Assembly: GCA_964423835.1 (NCBI GenBank)
Contig: CAYRGJ010000005.1
Span: 68,200-132,199 of the forward strand
Reading direction: 5' to 3'
From: JAFGCL01 sp964423835
GTDB taxonomy: Bacteria > Chloroflexota > Dehalococcoidia > UBA2247 > RBG-13-53-26
DNA length: 64,000 nucleotides
In this document: positions 27,231-35,484 of the stretch, in pieces
Layout: each line of letters starts with the position of its first letter
Position numbering within the stretch: position 1 is the stretch's first letter
The notes under the pieces: generated by a model
What the model saw: the letters and a program-made list of their open reading frames with translations, nothing else
Database searches by the model: none
What the model was told of the DNA's origin: nothing
Program-made: the position numbers and the translations under genes

Positions 27231-27473
27231 CTATCCGGGGATTGCCTTCGTGCCGCTGATTTCCTCATAGTCCTCATGCGTGGCCAGGTAGTCGTAGGCC
27301 GCCCGGGTGAAGGGCCCGAGCGTAACGGACCCGGCCTCGTCCGTGGTCCCGCTCACGGTCCCCATGGCCAGCTTGAAGCCCGGCACACCGGCCCCGGTCT
27401 CGCTGTCCTTGATGGTCGCCTTGGCCATCCACTTCTTCCTGATCGCCGTGAGGATGAACTCGATGCACACCAT
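27231..27473 (-). CDS. Small beta-rich (transthyretin/Ig-like) protein
   Basis: 80 residues, with the start codon abutting the stop of the beta-helix gene and GGGAG seven bases upstream. ATIKDSETGAGVPGFKLAMGTVSGTTDEAGSVTLGPFT has the spacing of carboxypeptidase-regulatory-like beta sandwiches, where a GxPGxxV strand is followed by TDExGxxxL. It is probably a virion or adsorption accessory protein. Confidence 0.6.
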   Translation of the reverse strand: MVCIEFILTAIRKKWMAKATIKDSETGAGVPGFKLAMGTVSGTTDEAGSVTLGPFTRAAYDYLATHEDYEEISGTKAIPG

Positions 27474-28655
27474 TCACATCTCCCTTCTGCTGACGCTGAA
27501 CTCAATGCTCGCCTGTCGCCTTGCCGACGGGTCTCCGCCTTCCGAGCCAGGGGGCGGAGTGGACCCGTACCAGTTGCTCCGGCAGATCACTCCGGCCGAC
27601 GAGAGTTGCTTCGGCCCACGCCAGGCTGCGCCCTCCTCCTCGGCCAGCATGACGATCCGGCCGTTGCCGGCCGTCTCCAGGTCGGTATAGGCCCCATCCG
27701 GGTCCGAGCCGTGTTTCTTCTTCGTCCAGTTGTGCTCGATGATGGCCCACCCGCCGTCAGCCATGAGGCCCCGGATGCAGACGTTCGGCTTCTCCGAGAA
27801 GGTGTTGTTGGCCGTGAAGTCGTTGTGATGAACCCACAGGACCTTGCCCGTGCGGTAGCTCTGTCCGAGCCAGCCGCCGCCATGGACGTCGACCTGGTGG
27901 CTCTGGATGCTGGCCGGGCCGGTGTCGCTGTTGGCGTACACGGCCTCGCCCAGGCGGCAGTACCGGACCTCGTAGGCCGTGGTCGTGCCGCCGGAGGACA
28001 TCGTCAGGTGCCGGCAGAACTCCAGGATGCTGGCCTCAATCAAGAAGGACTGGTGGCCGCCTTGGAGCCCGCAGCCATACCCGAAGCCGTACTGCTGGAT
28101 GTGGCTGATCTTCACGTGGCGCAGGATGTTCCTCTGCGTGTCGTCATCCCACTTGGTGATGGTGGCGGCGCCGTCACCGAACCATACGCCTCCCCCTCGA
28201 AACCGCGTGAGATCCACGTTCTCGATGATGATGCCCTTCTGCCCGGAGCATTTGAGCCCGCAGGGTCCGGCTCCTTGACCATAGTGGCCGTAGCCTCCCG
28301 CCCCTTCGAAACCCACCCCGGAAAGCACTGAGCCCTCTCTGAGGTTGACGAGAGGGATCATGTATCCTTTCGTCGGCCCGTAGTACTGCCACTTGAGCTT
28401 GCCGGGCCCCGCCAGAATGAAACCGCCCTTGACGGTCTTCCCGTAGGTGCTGTTGGGCACGGCGATGGTGACGCCCTCTGGGATCGAGACCAGCCTGCCC
28501 GACCCAGGGCTCTCAGAAAGCACCTGGGTCAGCTCCGCCACGTTCACGGGGTGATCCTTGGCGCTGTTCACATTGATGCCCAGGGGCGAGACAAAGTCCT
28601 TGCTCGGCCCGATGGGGTTCGTTCCCGGATAGGCGCCTGCTCCGTATGCGGTCAA
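27474..28655 (-). CDS. Right-handed beta-helix protein (candidate host-attachment or glycan-binding protein)
   Basis: 393 residues from a TTG at 28,655, chosen because AYGAGAYPGTNPIGP matches the very N-terminus of the paralogue at 61,439-62,590 and AGGTGG stands before the TTG. Repeated short strands with N, G and V turns (GIIIENVDLTRFRGGGVWFGDG, ILRHVKISHIQQYGFGYGCGLQG, FLIEASILEFCRHL) are typical of pectate-lyase-like solenoids. Viral beta-helices usually bind or cut surface glycans. It is shared by both elements and therefore probably a core virion protein. Confidence 0.75.
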   Translation of the reverse strand: MTAYGAGAYPGTNPIGPSKDFVSPLGINVNSAKDHPVNVAELTQVLSESPGSGRLVSIPEGVTIAVPNSTYGKTVKGGFILAGPGKLKWQYYGPTKGYMIPLVNLREGSVLSGVGFEGAGGYGHYGQGAGPCGLKCSGQKGIIIENVDLTRFRGGGVWFGDGAATITKWDDDTQRNILRHVKISHIQQYGFGYGCGLQGGHQSFLIEASILEFCRHLTMSSGGTTTAYEVRYCRLGEAVYANSDTGPASIQSHQVDVHGGGWLGQSYRTGKVLWVHHNDFTANNTFSEKPNVCIRGLMADGGWAIIEHNWTKKKHGSDPDGAYTDLETAGNGRIVMLAEEEGAAWRGPKQLSSAGVICRSNWYGSTPPPGSEGGDPSARRQASIEFSVSRREM

Positions 28656-28669
28656 CCGATACCACCTGC

Positions 28670-30061
28670 TTAAGACATGATGAAAATGGCGGGGATGCTT
28701 CTTGGAACGCAAGCGTTTGGTGTTCCTGTCGGAAGGCCTTCACCAATCAAGGAGAAGCCTCCGCTTGAGGAAGCAGAACCACCAACGTCGTCTGTCGCCA
28801 TGACGGAGAAGCACTGTCCGTTCACCGGTTTGATGCTTCCCGTCTTGAAGACGTCGAAGACCTCCGAGTCGGAAAGGGTAACAGCCACGCCGGTGTCAGC
28901 CCAATTCCGCCTAAGCGTGAAGGTGCGGCTCTTCCCGGCTCCTGGCGCGTTGGTCAGGAAGGCGGCGATGCCGGTGATGTTGCAGCCTCCGGGAATGAAG
29001 AGAGCAGTCTCACCGGCTAGCCAGAAATCTCCAGCAGCCATGCTCGCAGAAAGCGCGGGAGCGCTGTAGCCGGTTCCGTTTATCATAGCGTCGTAGCCTT
29101 GCACCCTCGGTATCCACCAAAGCCGAGGATCGTCGGGGACGAAGCAAACCCCCCAGCGGAATGTCGGGTATCCACCAGAGACAACGCACTTGAGGCTAAC
29201 GAAGTCTCCAGCAGCGAAGGAAACCTCGTGTGTTGTGTCGCTCACAAGCTGTGAAGCGTAACTTCCTCCTCCCGTTTCCGTTACGGTTAACGCGGTGTCC
29301 ACGCCGTTCTTGAGAAGCGTAACAACGCTGGTGCTCCCAGCCGCGTAGAGTCCGTTGAGGTCGACGTAAAGATTCTTGAACTTGCCTGGAACGGGAACGA
29401 CGCACCGCACCCTCGCATCCGTACCGGTGCCACCCAAGATGCTGAAATACTCTGTCCCGCTTGAGCCAGCGTTGTGGACGCCCAAGATAGGGAACAAGCC
29501 AGCGATGGTCGGCTCAAAGAGCAGACCCATTCGCGTAACGAAGGTGATGTTGGAACCAAGGGTCCCTCTCTGACGGAGGGCAACGCGTTCCCCGGCAGCG
29601 ACGGCAACAGCATTAGCGAGGTCTTCAGCGTAGGAGGCTGGGTCGGTGACGGTGGCTGTCAAGGCTGTTGGACCTTCGTTGAGGAGTAGCGTTGCTTTTA
29701 CGTTGGCACCCCCCGTTGAGAAGGAGTAAGCCCCGAGGATGAGGTTGCTGAACACCCCGGCGCAGGGCATGGGGATGCCAACAGTCTTCTTCCTCCAGTA
29801 TGTTCGCCAGTTTGCCCCGGTTTCAGGCCGGGTCGCTGTGCTCCCAACGTGGGTGGCGAGGCAAAGGAAAGGCACCCCGCAAGTGGTGCCGTCAGGGTTG
29901 ATTTGGTACGTCGTTCCGGCGTTGTGCGTTCCGCCGTCTGTCCAGTTGTAATAGCCCGCAGAGGACTGGTCGAACCGGTATGGTGCGCCGGGGTTGAAGA
30001 GCGACTCACGACGCGTGTAACAGGTGATGTCAACGGGTGCGCCTATTAGTGGCACTTTCAT
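28670..30061 (-). CDS. Virion protein with three repeated beta-sandwich domains (spike-like)
   Basis: 463 residues. After an N-terminal collar (1-95) a unit repeats about three times: P-G-F-x-N-L strand, then SVVTLLKNGVDTALTV-like strands, then F-x-GD-x-V/C-x. Examples are near 100-180 (PCAGVFSNLILG), 215-305 (PVPGKFKNLYVDLNG) and 360-430 (PGGCNITGIAAFL). This is the look of phage head-fibre or spike repeats. It lies between the membrane-protein genes and the beta-helix gene, and 3 bp separate it from its upstream neighbour. Confidence 0.65.
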   Translation of the reverse strand: MKVPLIGAPVDITCYTRRESLFNPGAPYRFDQSSAGYYNWTDGGTHNAGTTYQINPDGTTCGVPFLCLATHVGSTATRPETGANWRTYWRKKTVGIPMPCAGVFSNLILGAYSFSTGGANVKATLLLNEGPTALTATVTDPASYAEDLANAVAVAAGERVALRQRGTLGSNITFVTRMGLLFEPTIAGLFPILGVHNAGSSGTEYFSILGGTGTDARVRCVVPVPGKFKNLYVDLNGLYAAGSTSVVTLLKNGVDTALTVTETGGGSYASQLVSDTTHEVSFAAGDFVSLKCVVSGGYPTFRWGVCFVPDDPRLWWIPRVQGYDAMINGTGYSAPALSASMAAGDFWLAGETALFIPGGCNITGIAAFLTNAPGAGKSRTFTLRRNWADTGVAVTLSDSEVFDVFKTGSIKPVNGQCFSVMATDDVGGSASSSGGFSLIGEGLPTGTPNACVPRSIPAIFIMS

Positions 30062-30063
30062 CT

Positions 30064-30927
30064 TTAGGCCTCGTCGTAAAGCAGCATGGCGTGGTAAACC
30101 TTCCCAGCTCCGCCAGCCGTGACGTTCCGAAGGTCAATGACTGTTCCAGCGGCGACGCTGTCGACAAGCGGCGTTGGCAAGACGATAACAACCTGTCCAG
30201 CAGCGGCAAGGGCGTAATGAAGCGTCGCCACGGCGTCAAGGTAAACGTCAAAGGTGTTCGCTTCATCAGCGGCAATGGAAACGCCGAAGAGCCTTCCTGT
30301 CATGGCAGCTGTCACGGTTTGCGTAGCAAGGTCCGTTCCGGCAGCGGGAGCGGTTTGTTCGCCTCCGTCCACCCAAGCAGGCTCTCTGGCAATGCCCCAC
30401 CGCAGCATTCTGATATTCGCCGATTCCACGCCCAGGCGCAGCGGCTCACCGATGCTGAAACCAAGCACCAACTGCGTCCGGCCGGCCACGAGATCGTTGG
30501 TGACAAAGAGCTTGTTTGTGCCCGCCACCAGAGGAAAGCCCGAACAGTGGCCGATGTCGATCTCGTCGCCGCTGTGGTCGCGCTGCCTGATGGTGATGCC
30601 CTCGGTGGTGCCATCGCAGAAGACGCTGCAGTAGTCATAGTCGGCAGGCACGGTGACCTCAAACAGCGTGCGGGCTGCGGTCAGGTCCACGGTCATAAAC
30701 TGCACTGCCTGCCCCGCGCCCGCGAGGCCGCCGGAAATGCCCCGGCCGCTCCCGGGAACCAGGGCGTCCAGCCTGGCCGCCAGGCCATTGATGGCCGCGA
30801 TCAGAGCCACGTTCCGGTCCGCGCCGGAACCCGTCGGCTCCGCTATCGGGCGCCTCACCGGGTCCGCGTATCGCTTCCCCATGATCTCAAGCCCCATGCC
30901 TGCGATGCCGTCTCGTTCCATAACCAT
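30064..30927 (-). CDS. Structural-block protein of unknown function
   Basis: 287 residues from the ATG at 30,927, which has GAGGA upstream and starts 9 bp after the previous stop. The first 60 residues are helical. The rest alternates beta strands (VQFMTVDLTAARTLFEVTVPADYDYCSVF, TQLVLGFSIGEPLRLGVESA, GRLFGVSIAADEANTFDVYLDAVA), as in capsid-decoration or vertex proteins. The position fits a minor capsid or penton protein. No family recognised. Confidence 0.6.
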   Translation of the reverse strand: MVMERDGIAGMGLEIMGKRYADPVRRPIAEPTGSGADRNVALIAAINGLAARLDALVPGSGRGISGGLAGAGQAVQFMTVDLTAARTLFEVTVPADYDYCSVFCDGTTEGITIRQRDHSGDEIDIGHCSGFPLVAGTNKLFVTNDLVAGRTQLVLGFSIGEPLRLGVESANIRMLRWGIAREPAWVDGGEQTAPAAGTDLATQTVTAAMTGRLFGVSIAADEANTFDVYLDAVATLHYALAAAGQVVIVLPTPLVDSVAAGTVIDLRNVTAGGAGKVYHAMLLYDEA

Positions 30928-30935
30928 GTCGTTCC

Positions 30936-31520
30936 TCACTTCTGCCTCGGGCTCTCTATGTTGTAGATGGCCGGGGTGGATCCCCGCCTCGACGACGTCA
31001 GGATATACAGCCCCAGGACGGCCGCCCCGATCACCACGTAGGGCGTGTAGTCGCCAAAGAACGTCCTGAACAGGTCGAACACGCTGCCGCTGGAGCTGCC
31101 CCCATCGACGGCCGGAATGTAGTTGGCGAAGAGCTGGACTACCTTCGTTATCAACGGCGCTAGCAGCAGCAGGCCGATGATGATGGCGATCCACCCGGCG
31201 ACCGGGATCTGGACGAAGGCCATGTCGGCACCATCCGGGCCCGCCAGGTCGGAGCTCATGGACCCCGTGTCTGCGGCCTCAATCTCAAAGACGATGGTGA
31301 AAGCGCCCTCGCCCGAGACATCGATGAGCCGGCCTCCCTTCTGCAGAAGGCGTGCGGCCAACTCCGCGCCGGCCAGGTCAAACAGCGGTGCCACCGGGAA
31401 GGGGCTGGTGTTGACCTTGATCCGCGTCCGCTTCCCTGCCGGAACGTTCCGGTACTTCTCCGGCACCGCCGCCGACAGGGAATCGAGATCCCCGGCCTCA
31501 GCTACTTTGTACCAAGCCAT
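30936..31520 (-). CDS. Membrane protein of the structural block
   Basis: 194 residues. A soluble N-terminal part (1-100), with FTIVFEIEAADTGS resembling a beta domain, precedes two membrane spans: IPVAGWIAIIIGLLLLAPLI (about 104-124) and YTPYVVIGAAVLGLYIL (about 160-176). An internal-membrane virion protein is the natural reading next to a double jelly-roll capsid gene. Confidence 0.65.
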   Translation of the reverse strand: MAWYKVAEAGDLDSLSAAVPEKYRNVPAGKRTRIKVNTSPFPVAPLFDLAGAELAARLLQKGGRLIDVSGEGAFTIVFEIEAADTGSMSSDLAGPDGADMAFVQIPVAGWIAIIIGLLLLAPLITKVVQLFANYIPAVDGGSSSGSVFDLFRTFFGDYTPYVVIGAAVLGLYILTSSRRGSTPAIYNIESPRQK

Positions 31521-31529
31521 CGCTCTCTC

Positions 31530-32147
31530 CTATAAGTCCTCTTGCTCCACGGACATCCGGTAGGTGATGCAGAAGTCGTCGTCGGCCACGATCGCCGCGC
31601 CGGTGCTCACGTCCACCGTGTCGTTCGTCGCATCCACGGTGTAGCTGGAATCGGGGTAGTCCGCCTTGTTCTTGGTGACCTTCGACACGCTGGAGGCGCT
31701 ATGCAGCGGGTTCGCCAGGCCCAGCTTGCTGCCGACGCCGACATTGAGCGTGTCCGTGGCACCGGTGCCGGTCCTGGCCGAGAGGGTGACACTGGTCACC
31801 GTGGCAAAGGCCGCTGCGGTCTCGCCACTCCAGCCGTCAGCTTCGGAGAAGGTCTCGGTCACGTTATTGCCCCTTGCGTCCACGCCCAGAATCGCCAGGG
31901 TGAACGCGGTGATATTGGTGTGAGTGATGACCCAAGAGATGGTCCGGGCCACGTCCGGCTGCGCCGCCAGCGTGCAGCTGATCGGCACGGCCGCCGACAC
32001 ATCCTCCGCTGCGACGACTCTGTCGACAGTCGCCGCGAGCACGTCGAGAAACGTCTCTTTCACCTGAACGACGTGAAGACTCAAAGCGTCTTTGTGAAGG
32101 GCGTACCTCGAAACAAACCCTCTCTCTACTCCATCTTCTTTAGGCAT
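31530..32147 (-). CDS. Beta-rich structural protein
   Basis: 205 residues. The composition is typical of virion proteins (many T, V, S, A, D). Segments such as NITAFTLAILGVDARGNNVTETFSEADGWSG, TVTSVTLSARTGTGATDTLNVGVG and YTVDATNDTVDVSTGAAI suggest a beta sandwich like phage decoration or vertex proteins. It is a candidate penton or minor capsid protein. The spacing of 9-15 bp to both neighbours fits one operon. Confidence 0.6.
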   Translation of the reverse strand: MPKEDGVERGFVSRYALHKDALSLHVVQVKETFLDVLAATVDRVVAAEDVSAAVPISCTLAAQPDVARTISWVITHTNITAFTLAILGVDARGNNVTETFSEADGWSGETAAAFATVTSVTLSARTGTGATDTLNVGVGSKLGLANPLHSASSVSKVTKNKADYPDSSYTVDATNDTVDVSTGAAIVADDDFCITYRMSVEQEDL

Positions 32148-32162
32148 CTCGCTGCTTCCTCT

Positions 32163-33200
32163 CTAGATCGCGTACTGACTGTTGAGCCGCCCCACCACCG
32201 CATCGATCCTCTGCAGAAGGCCGCTGCACCGTGTGTTGAAATAGGTCACAATGCCGATGTCACGGCTGAGGGAGAGCACGCCGGTTTGCAGCGTCAGGAT
32301 CTCCCCCTGAATGCCGACCAGGGCGGTGTAGCAGGTATTGAAAGCGGCATGTGCAGCATCCCGCTCCCGCTCGTAGGCCCTCATCGACGGCATGACTCTC
32401 ATCGAGCTCATCTGGTTGTTGAACTTCGACCCCATGGTGCGGACCTCGATCGTCTCTTCCGCGGCGTCATACTCCCACGGCGTGCCCCCGAAACCACTGT
32501 GCTCGTAGAAGATCACCCTCGCACCCTTGATGACCTTCGCCGACTCTATGTCGTCGTTCCGGATGCCCAGCTCGGAGAGGTCCGGCCAGTCACCCCACGG
32601 GACCCCCCAACCTTGCCCGTCCAGATCCTTCCCGGTCCACACGAAGACCTCTTTGCCCACCCGGTTCGTCCGCCACACAATGTAGTCGGCCAGCTCCGAA
32701 TAGGCCTTGAGGGTGCCGGCATAGTTGGCCTCGGCCGTCGCCAGCCTCCCCTGCGTCTCGTTCCAGGCGGCCTCGTATGTGGCCAGGGCGCTGTTGAGAC
32801 CGTCTATGTACGTCTGCAGGGCCGCCGCCGCAGCAGCAGCGGTAGCCGCAGCGTCAGCTTGCGCATCGGCGTCGCCGGGGTTCACGATCGCGTTGGCCGC
32901 AGCATTTGCCGCGGCCGCATCGGTGTCCGCAGCTTCAGCCGCCGCCGCGGGCAGGTTCGCATCGATCTCGGCTTGTTGGGCCGCGTCGATCTTGGCATGG
33001 GTCAGCCAGTAGGCCTCCAGGGACTGGTACTCCGCCTCTGACAGCCCGGGGTTCGTCGCCTTGATCCACGTCATCAGGGAAGAGTCCTCTTCCGTGCGAT
33101 GCGTGAGCCAATAGGCAAGGCCGGCCAGTACCCCTATTCCAAGCAGCACATGCCCGGCGCTGAGCTTGCCCGGGTTCTTCACGACGTGCGTCTCTACCAT
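32163..33200 (-). CDS. Membrane-anchored coiled-coil protein with a beta/gamma-crystallin-like motif
   Basis: 345 residues. A single span near 16-34 (SAGHVLLGIGVLAGLAYWL), an Ala-rich helical stretch with heptads (75-160), then VIFYEHSGFGGTPWEYD ... FNNQMSSMRV near 225-270. The order YExxxFGG and SSxRV is that of Greek-key beta/gamma-crystallin units. A long C-terminal helical region follows. It may span from the internal membrane to the capsid or serve as a DNA-delivery device. The crystallin reading is by eye. Confidence 0.55.
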   Translation of the reverse strand: MVETHVVKNPGKLSAGHVLLGIGVLAGLAYWLTHRTEEDSSLMTWIKATNPGLSEAEYQSLEAYWLTHAKIDAAQQAEIDANLPAAAAEAADTDAAAANAAANAIVNPGDADAQADAAATAAAAAAALQTYIDGLNSALATYEAAWNETQGRLATAEANYAGTLKAYSELADYIVWRTNRVGKEVFVWTGKDLDGQGWGVPWGDWPDLSELGIRNDDIESAKVIKGARVIFYEHSGFGGTPWEYDAAEETIEVRTMGSKFNNQMSSMRVMPSMRAYERERDAAHAAFNTCYTALVGIQGEILTLQTGVLSLSRDIGIVTYFNTRCSGLLQRIDAVVGRLNSQYAI

Positions 33201-33214
33201 CCTCTTCGGCCCTC

Positions 33215-33622
33215 CTATGCACTGAAGCCCGCGGAAACGGGAACGGTCAGCTTGAACTCGCCGTCCAGGTAGATCGAGATAGTGGGGCCCTGCCCCCCAA
33301 ACTCGTAGCGCACGCTGCCGTCCGGCATCGGCGTCACGGACATGAATGCCTGGGGGTTGTCATTCTCCTGAGTGCCCCCGACCGTGTCCGTGATGGTGAA
33401 AACGTAGGCCCCGGCCCTGACACCCCCGTGAACGTAGGAGAACAGCGGCTTCCGCTGCAGGAAGACCTGGCTGAGATCGTCGAAGGCCAGAATCCTGCCG
33501 GCCGCGGCCTCGATGCCCGCCGGGATCTCTCCGCTCTTCTTGCCACCCGCCGCCCTGCTCGCCAGGAATCCGAGGGCCAGGCCGACCGCTCCGTAGATGG
33601 CTGCTCCGCTCTCGCCGCCCAT
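33215..33622 (-). CDS. Small membrane-anchored structural protein
   Basis: 135 residues from the ATG at 33,622, preceded by AGGAGA. An N-terminal span GAAIYGAVGLALGFLASRA (about 5-24) is followed by KK and a beta-rich C-terminal domain (VRAGAYVFTITDTVGGTQEND ... YEFGGQGPTISIYLDGEFKLTVPV). The order of membrane anchor then ordered beta domain is common for minor proteins linking capsid and internal membrane. Confidence 0.6.
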   Translation of the reverse strand: MGGESGAAIYGAVGLALGFLASRAAGGKKSGEIPAGIEAAAGRILAFDDLSQVFLQRKPLFSYVHGGVRAGAYVFTITDTVGGTQENDNPQAFMSVTPMPDGSVRYEFGGQGPTISIYLDGEFKLTVPVSAGFSA

Positions 33623-33643
33623 GTCACTCTCCTGAAAGATGAC

Positions 33644-33673
33644 AGGGGTAGCCCGCTCTACAGAGCTACCCCT
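33644..33673 (-). terminator. Hairpin between the capsid gene and the next structural gene
   Basis: A 9-bp perfect stem AGGGGTAGC/GCTACCCCT with a 12-nt loop lies 50-79 bp after the capsid stop. On the minus strand it is followed by GTCATCTTTCAG, a weak T-rich stretch. It could partly end transcripts or stabilise the upstream capsid mRNA, giving more capsid than downstream protein. Confidence 0.5.
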
Positions 33674-33722
33674 GCGTCTCACTTTGCCTTGCGGGCATCG
33701 GTCCTGTCGCTTAATGCCCTCC

Positions 33723-34766
33723 CTAAAGCCGGTAGGGCCTGAGCTGGTCGAACCAGTAGAAGCTGTCGTCACCGGCCGCGTAGCTGCCGATCGTCACCCC
33801 CAGCTTCAGGTCGCCAGTCTTCATGTTCCGCAGGTCCAGGCCGTAGTCGCGGTCGGCCTGCTGCCGCAGGTCCACGACTCCGAAGCCGGCGCCAACCGCC
33901 AGGGCGCCGCCGGTCGTGGCGTTGTCGTCGACGAGCGTTGCCTCGCACTGTCCGCAGGCGTAGTTCATCGCCGGGAAGTCGTCAAAGAACACGCGCTGGT
34001 TGCCCACCGGAAGCTTGATGGCGACTTCGGTCACTTCGTCGTCTGCCCGCAGCGGCCGGGTGGCCGTGTCATCCTGGGCCAGGATGGCTATGCGGCGCAT
34101 GAAGGCGCCGGCCGGGATGTCGAGCTCCTTCGACACGTCGGAGAAAGTCCCGGTGTGCGCATAGGTGAAGTAGCTCGAGGACGGCACCATTGCCTGCCTG
34201 ACGCCCTGTCTCGCCATCTCCTCGCGAATGTCGCCCCTGGTCCCGAGCACCTCGAAGATGGTGGCATACATCGTCGCGCTGCTGATGGTCACCGTGTCGT
34301 CGACTACGGTGTTGGCCGTGGTCAGCCAGTCCAGCTTCAGCCCGGTGTCATCGAAACCCGGTACAAAGGCGGACATGTCCCAGGGGTTGTCGCGCCCGTA
34401 CTGGTCATGGGGCCGGCTGCCAAAGTGCAGCACGAAGATGAAGTCGTTGGTGGTGGCTATCGGGCCATGGCCCACGCCCGGGAGGACCTTGTCACGCATA
34501 TTGAGCAGGTGCAGCATCCGGCCGATCTGCTCGTCGCCCATGGAGAAGTAGTTGACGCCTCCGTTGCCCTTGAGGGTCAGCGCCTGAATGATGCGCCAGA
34601 AGCCGTCTTCCTGAACGGCCGCGGCCGCGGATCCGCTCATTGTCATGCGGATCCTGAGGACTATCCGCGTTATCGCCCCGGAGGCCTTGATGTCCTGGCT
34701 GACGGTCTGGCTGGCCGCCCACGTCCAGGACGGTGTCTGTCGAGTCCTGATCAGAGTGGCTCCCAT
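33723..34766 (-). CDS. Candidate double jelly-roll major capsid protein
   Basis: 347 residues. Two consecutive beta-rich halves are seen, about 31-172 and 198-347. The first opens with ITRIVLRIRMTMSG, then EDGFWRIIQALTLKGNGG, a helix IGRMLHLLNM, then FIFVLHFGSRPHDQYG and MSAFVPGFDDTGLKLDW. The second opens with SKELDIPAGAFMRRIAILAQDD and ends GYxLDLR-like (YGLDLRNMKTGDLKLGVTIG) with a closing strand FYWFDQLRP. The order of strand pair, NG turn, LxFG, LP-like and LDLR is that of double jelly-roll capsids of PRD1/STIV-like viruses, and the size (about 350) is right. The call rests on pattern and context, not on alignment. Confidence 0.6.
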   Translation of the reverse strand: MGATLIRTRQTPSWTWAASQTVSQDIKASGAITRIVLRIRMTMSGSAAAAVQEDGFWRIIQALTLKGNGGVNYFSMGDEQIGRMLHLLNMRDKVLPGVGHGPIATTNDFIFVLHFGSRPHDQYGRDNPWDMSAFVPGFDDTGLKLDWLTTANTVVDDTVTISSATMYATIFEVLGTRGDIREEMARQGVRQAMVPSSSYFTYAHTGTFSDVSKELDIPAGAFMRRIAILAQDDTATRPLRADDEVTEVAIKLPVGNQRVFFDDFPAMNYACGQCEATLVDDNATTGGALAVGAGFGVVDLRQQADRDYGLDLRNMKTGDLKLGVTIGSYAAGDDSFYWFDQLRPYRL

Positions 34767-34776
34767 CTTCTACCCC

Positions 34777-35238
34777 CTACCTTCTCGCAAACGCCTGCGC
34801 GTAGTAGTCCCCGGACGCGGGAGATCCCGCCTGGGCCGCCGCCGAATTGCGGGCCTGCGCCGTGGTTGCGGCCGCCTTCGGCGCCACCTTGTCGACCAAC
34901 GCGCTCACGAAGTCCGCCACTCCCTCGTAGGCCAGGATCAGCGACATGTATTTCGCCGCGTCCCCGGCATACCTCCGCCCCCACTTGCCGATGATCGCGC
35001 TGGCCACCAGGAGCGAATACGGGGAGTACTTGTGGGCCGGATCCACCCTGTCGAGCACCACCCGGTCAATCAGGATGGCGCCCAGGCCGCCGATCGCGGC
35101 CGCCCCCACCGGCACGCCCATGACCTCGATGCCGGTGAACCTGCCCAGGGATCCAGCCATGCCGGACTGCTCCATCTCGGCCGACTGCGCCTGCTGCAGC
35201 TCGTACTTGCCTGTTGCTTCGTTGAATACGATCTCCAT
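34777..35238 (-). CDS. Small membrane protein preceding the capsid gene
   Basis: 153 residues, 10 bp upstream of the capsid gene. Hydrophobic segments lie at about 40-62 (MGVPVGAAAIGGLGAILIDRVV) and 72-88 (YSLLVASAIIGKW), with an Ala/Gly/Ser-rich tail. It may be an internal-membrane or assembly protein. The segment around GGLGAILIDRVVLDRVDPAHK is also preserved as a broken copy at 50,568-50,660 outside the element. Confidence 0.65.
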   Translation of the reverse strand: MEIVFNEATGKYELQQAQSAEMEQSGMAGSLGRFTGIEVMGVPVGAAAIGGLGAILIDRVVLDRVDPAHKYSPYSLLVASAIIGKWGRRYAGDAAKYMSLILAYEGVADFVSALVDKVAPKAAATTAQARNSAAAQAGSPASGDYYAQAFARR

Positions 35239-35250
35239 CTCTTACCTCGC

Positions 35251-35337
35251 TTACCGGCAGGCTGCCCGCCTGGCGAACCTGTGGCCGCACAGGCACCGGG
35301 TGCCGCGCCTGGTCCGAATCGTCCGGCAAGCCTTCAT
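35251..35337 (-). CDS. Arginine-rich mini-protein 2 (28 residues, four Cys)
   Basis: Starts 4 nt after the stop of the similar upstream peptide and ends 12 nt before the next gene. Ten of 28 residues are Arg or Lys, with Cys at 4, 15, 17 and 27. It shares RTRRGT, flanked by Cys, with the upstream peptide, which suggests a tandem duplication under selection. A DNA-condensing core peptide or a zinc-knuckle peptide are the readings. Too short for certainty. Confidence 0.45.
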   Translation of the reverse strand: MKACRTIRTRRGTRCLCGHRFARRAACR

Positions 35338-35341
35338 TCCA

Positions 35342-35428
35342 CTACCTGCGAGATCTCTTCCGACAGGTCCCCCTCCGGGTCCGGCCATACTTGCATTTCC
35401 GAGCGCGAGCCATGTTTGCAGTCTGCAT
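35342..35428 (-). CDS. Arginine-rich mini-protein 1 (28 residues)
   Basis: First reading frame of the structural operon, with GGAGGGAGAACGAA before the ATG. Twelve of 28 residues are Arg or Lys. The core is KCKYGRTRRGTCRKRSRR, protamine-like, and resembles adenovirus core peptides in character only. The gene is too short for standard calling. The strong ribosome site, operon position and related neighbour support it. Confidence 0.5.
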   Translation of the reverse strand: MQTANMARARKCKYGRTRRGTCRKRSRR

Positions 35429-35484
35429 TTCGTTCTCCCTCCGTTCTCGTTGGCGGTGTCAGCGCCCCAGAGAGGGAAAACAAA

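Noticed and set aside
32820..32945. GCC/GCA-rich repeat tract
   Set aside because: It encodes the Ala-rich coiled coil of the structural protein at 32,163-33,200 and has no independent signal.
26659..35428. A tailed-phage (HK97-type) structural module
   Set aside because: No terminase, portal, protease, major tail, tape-measure or baseplate protein could be read, although the element is complete between its att sites.
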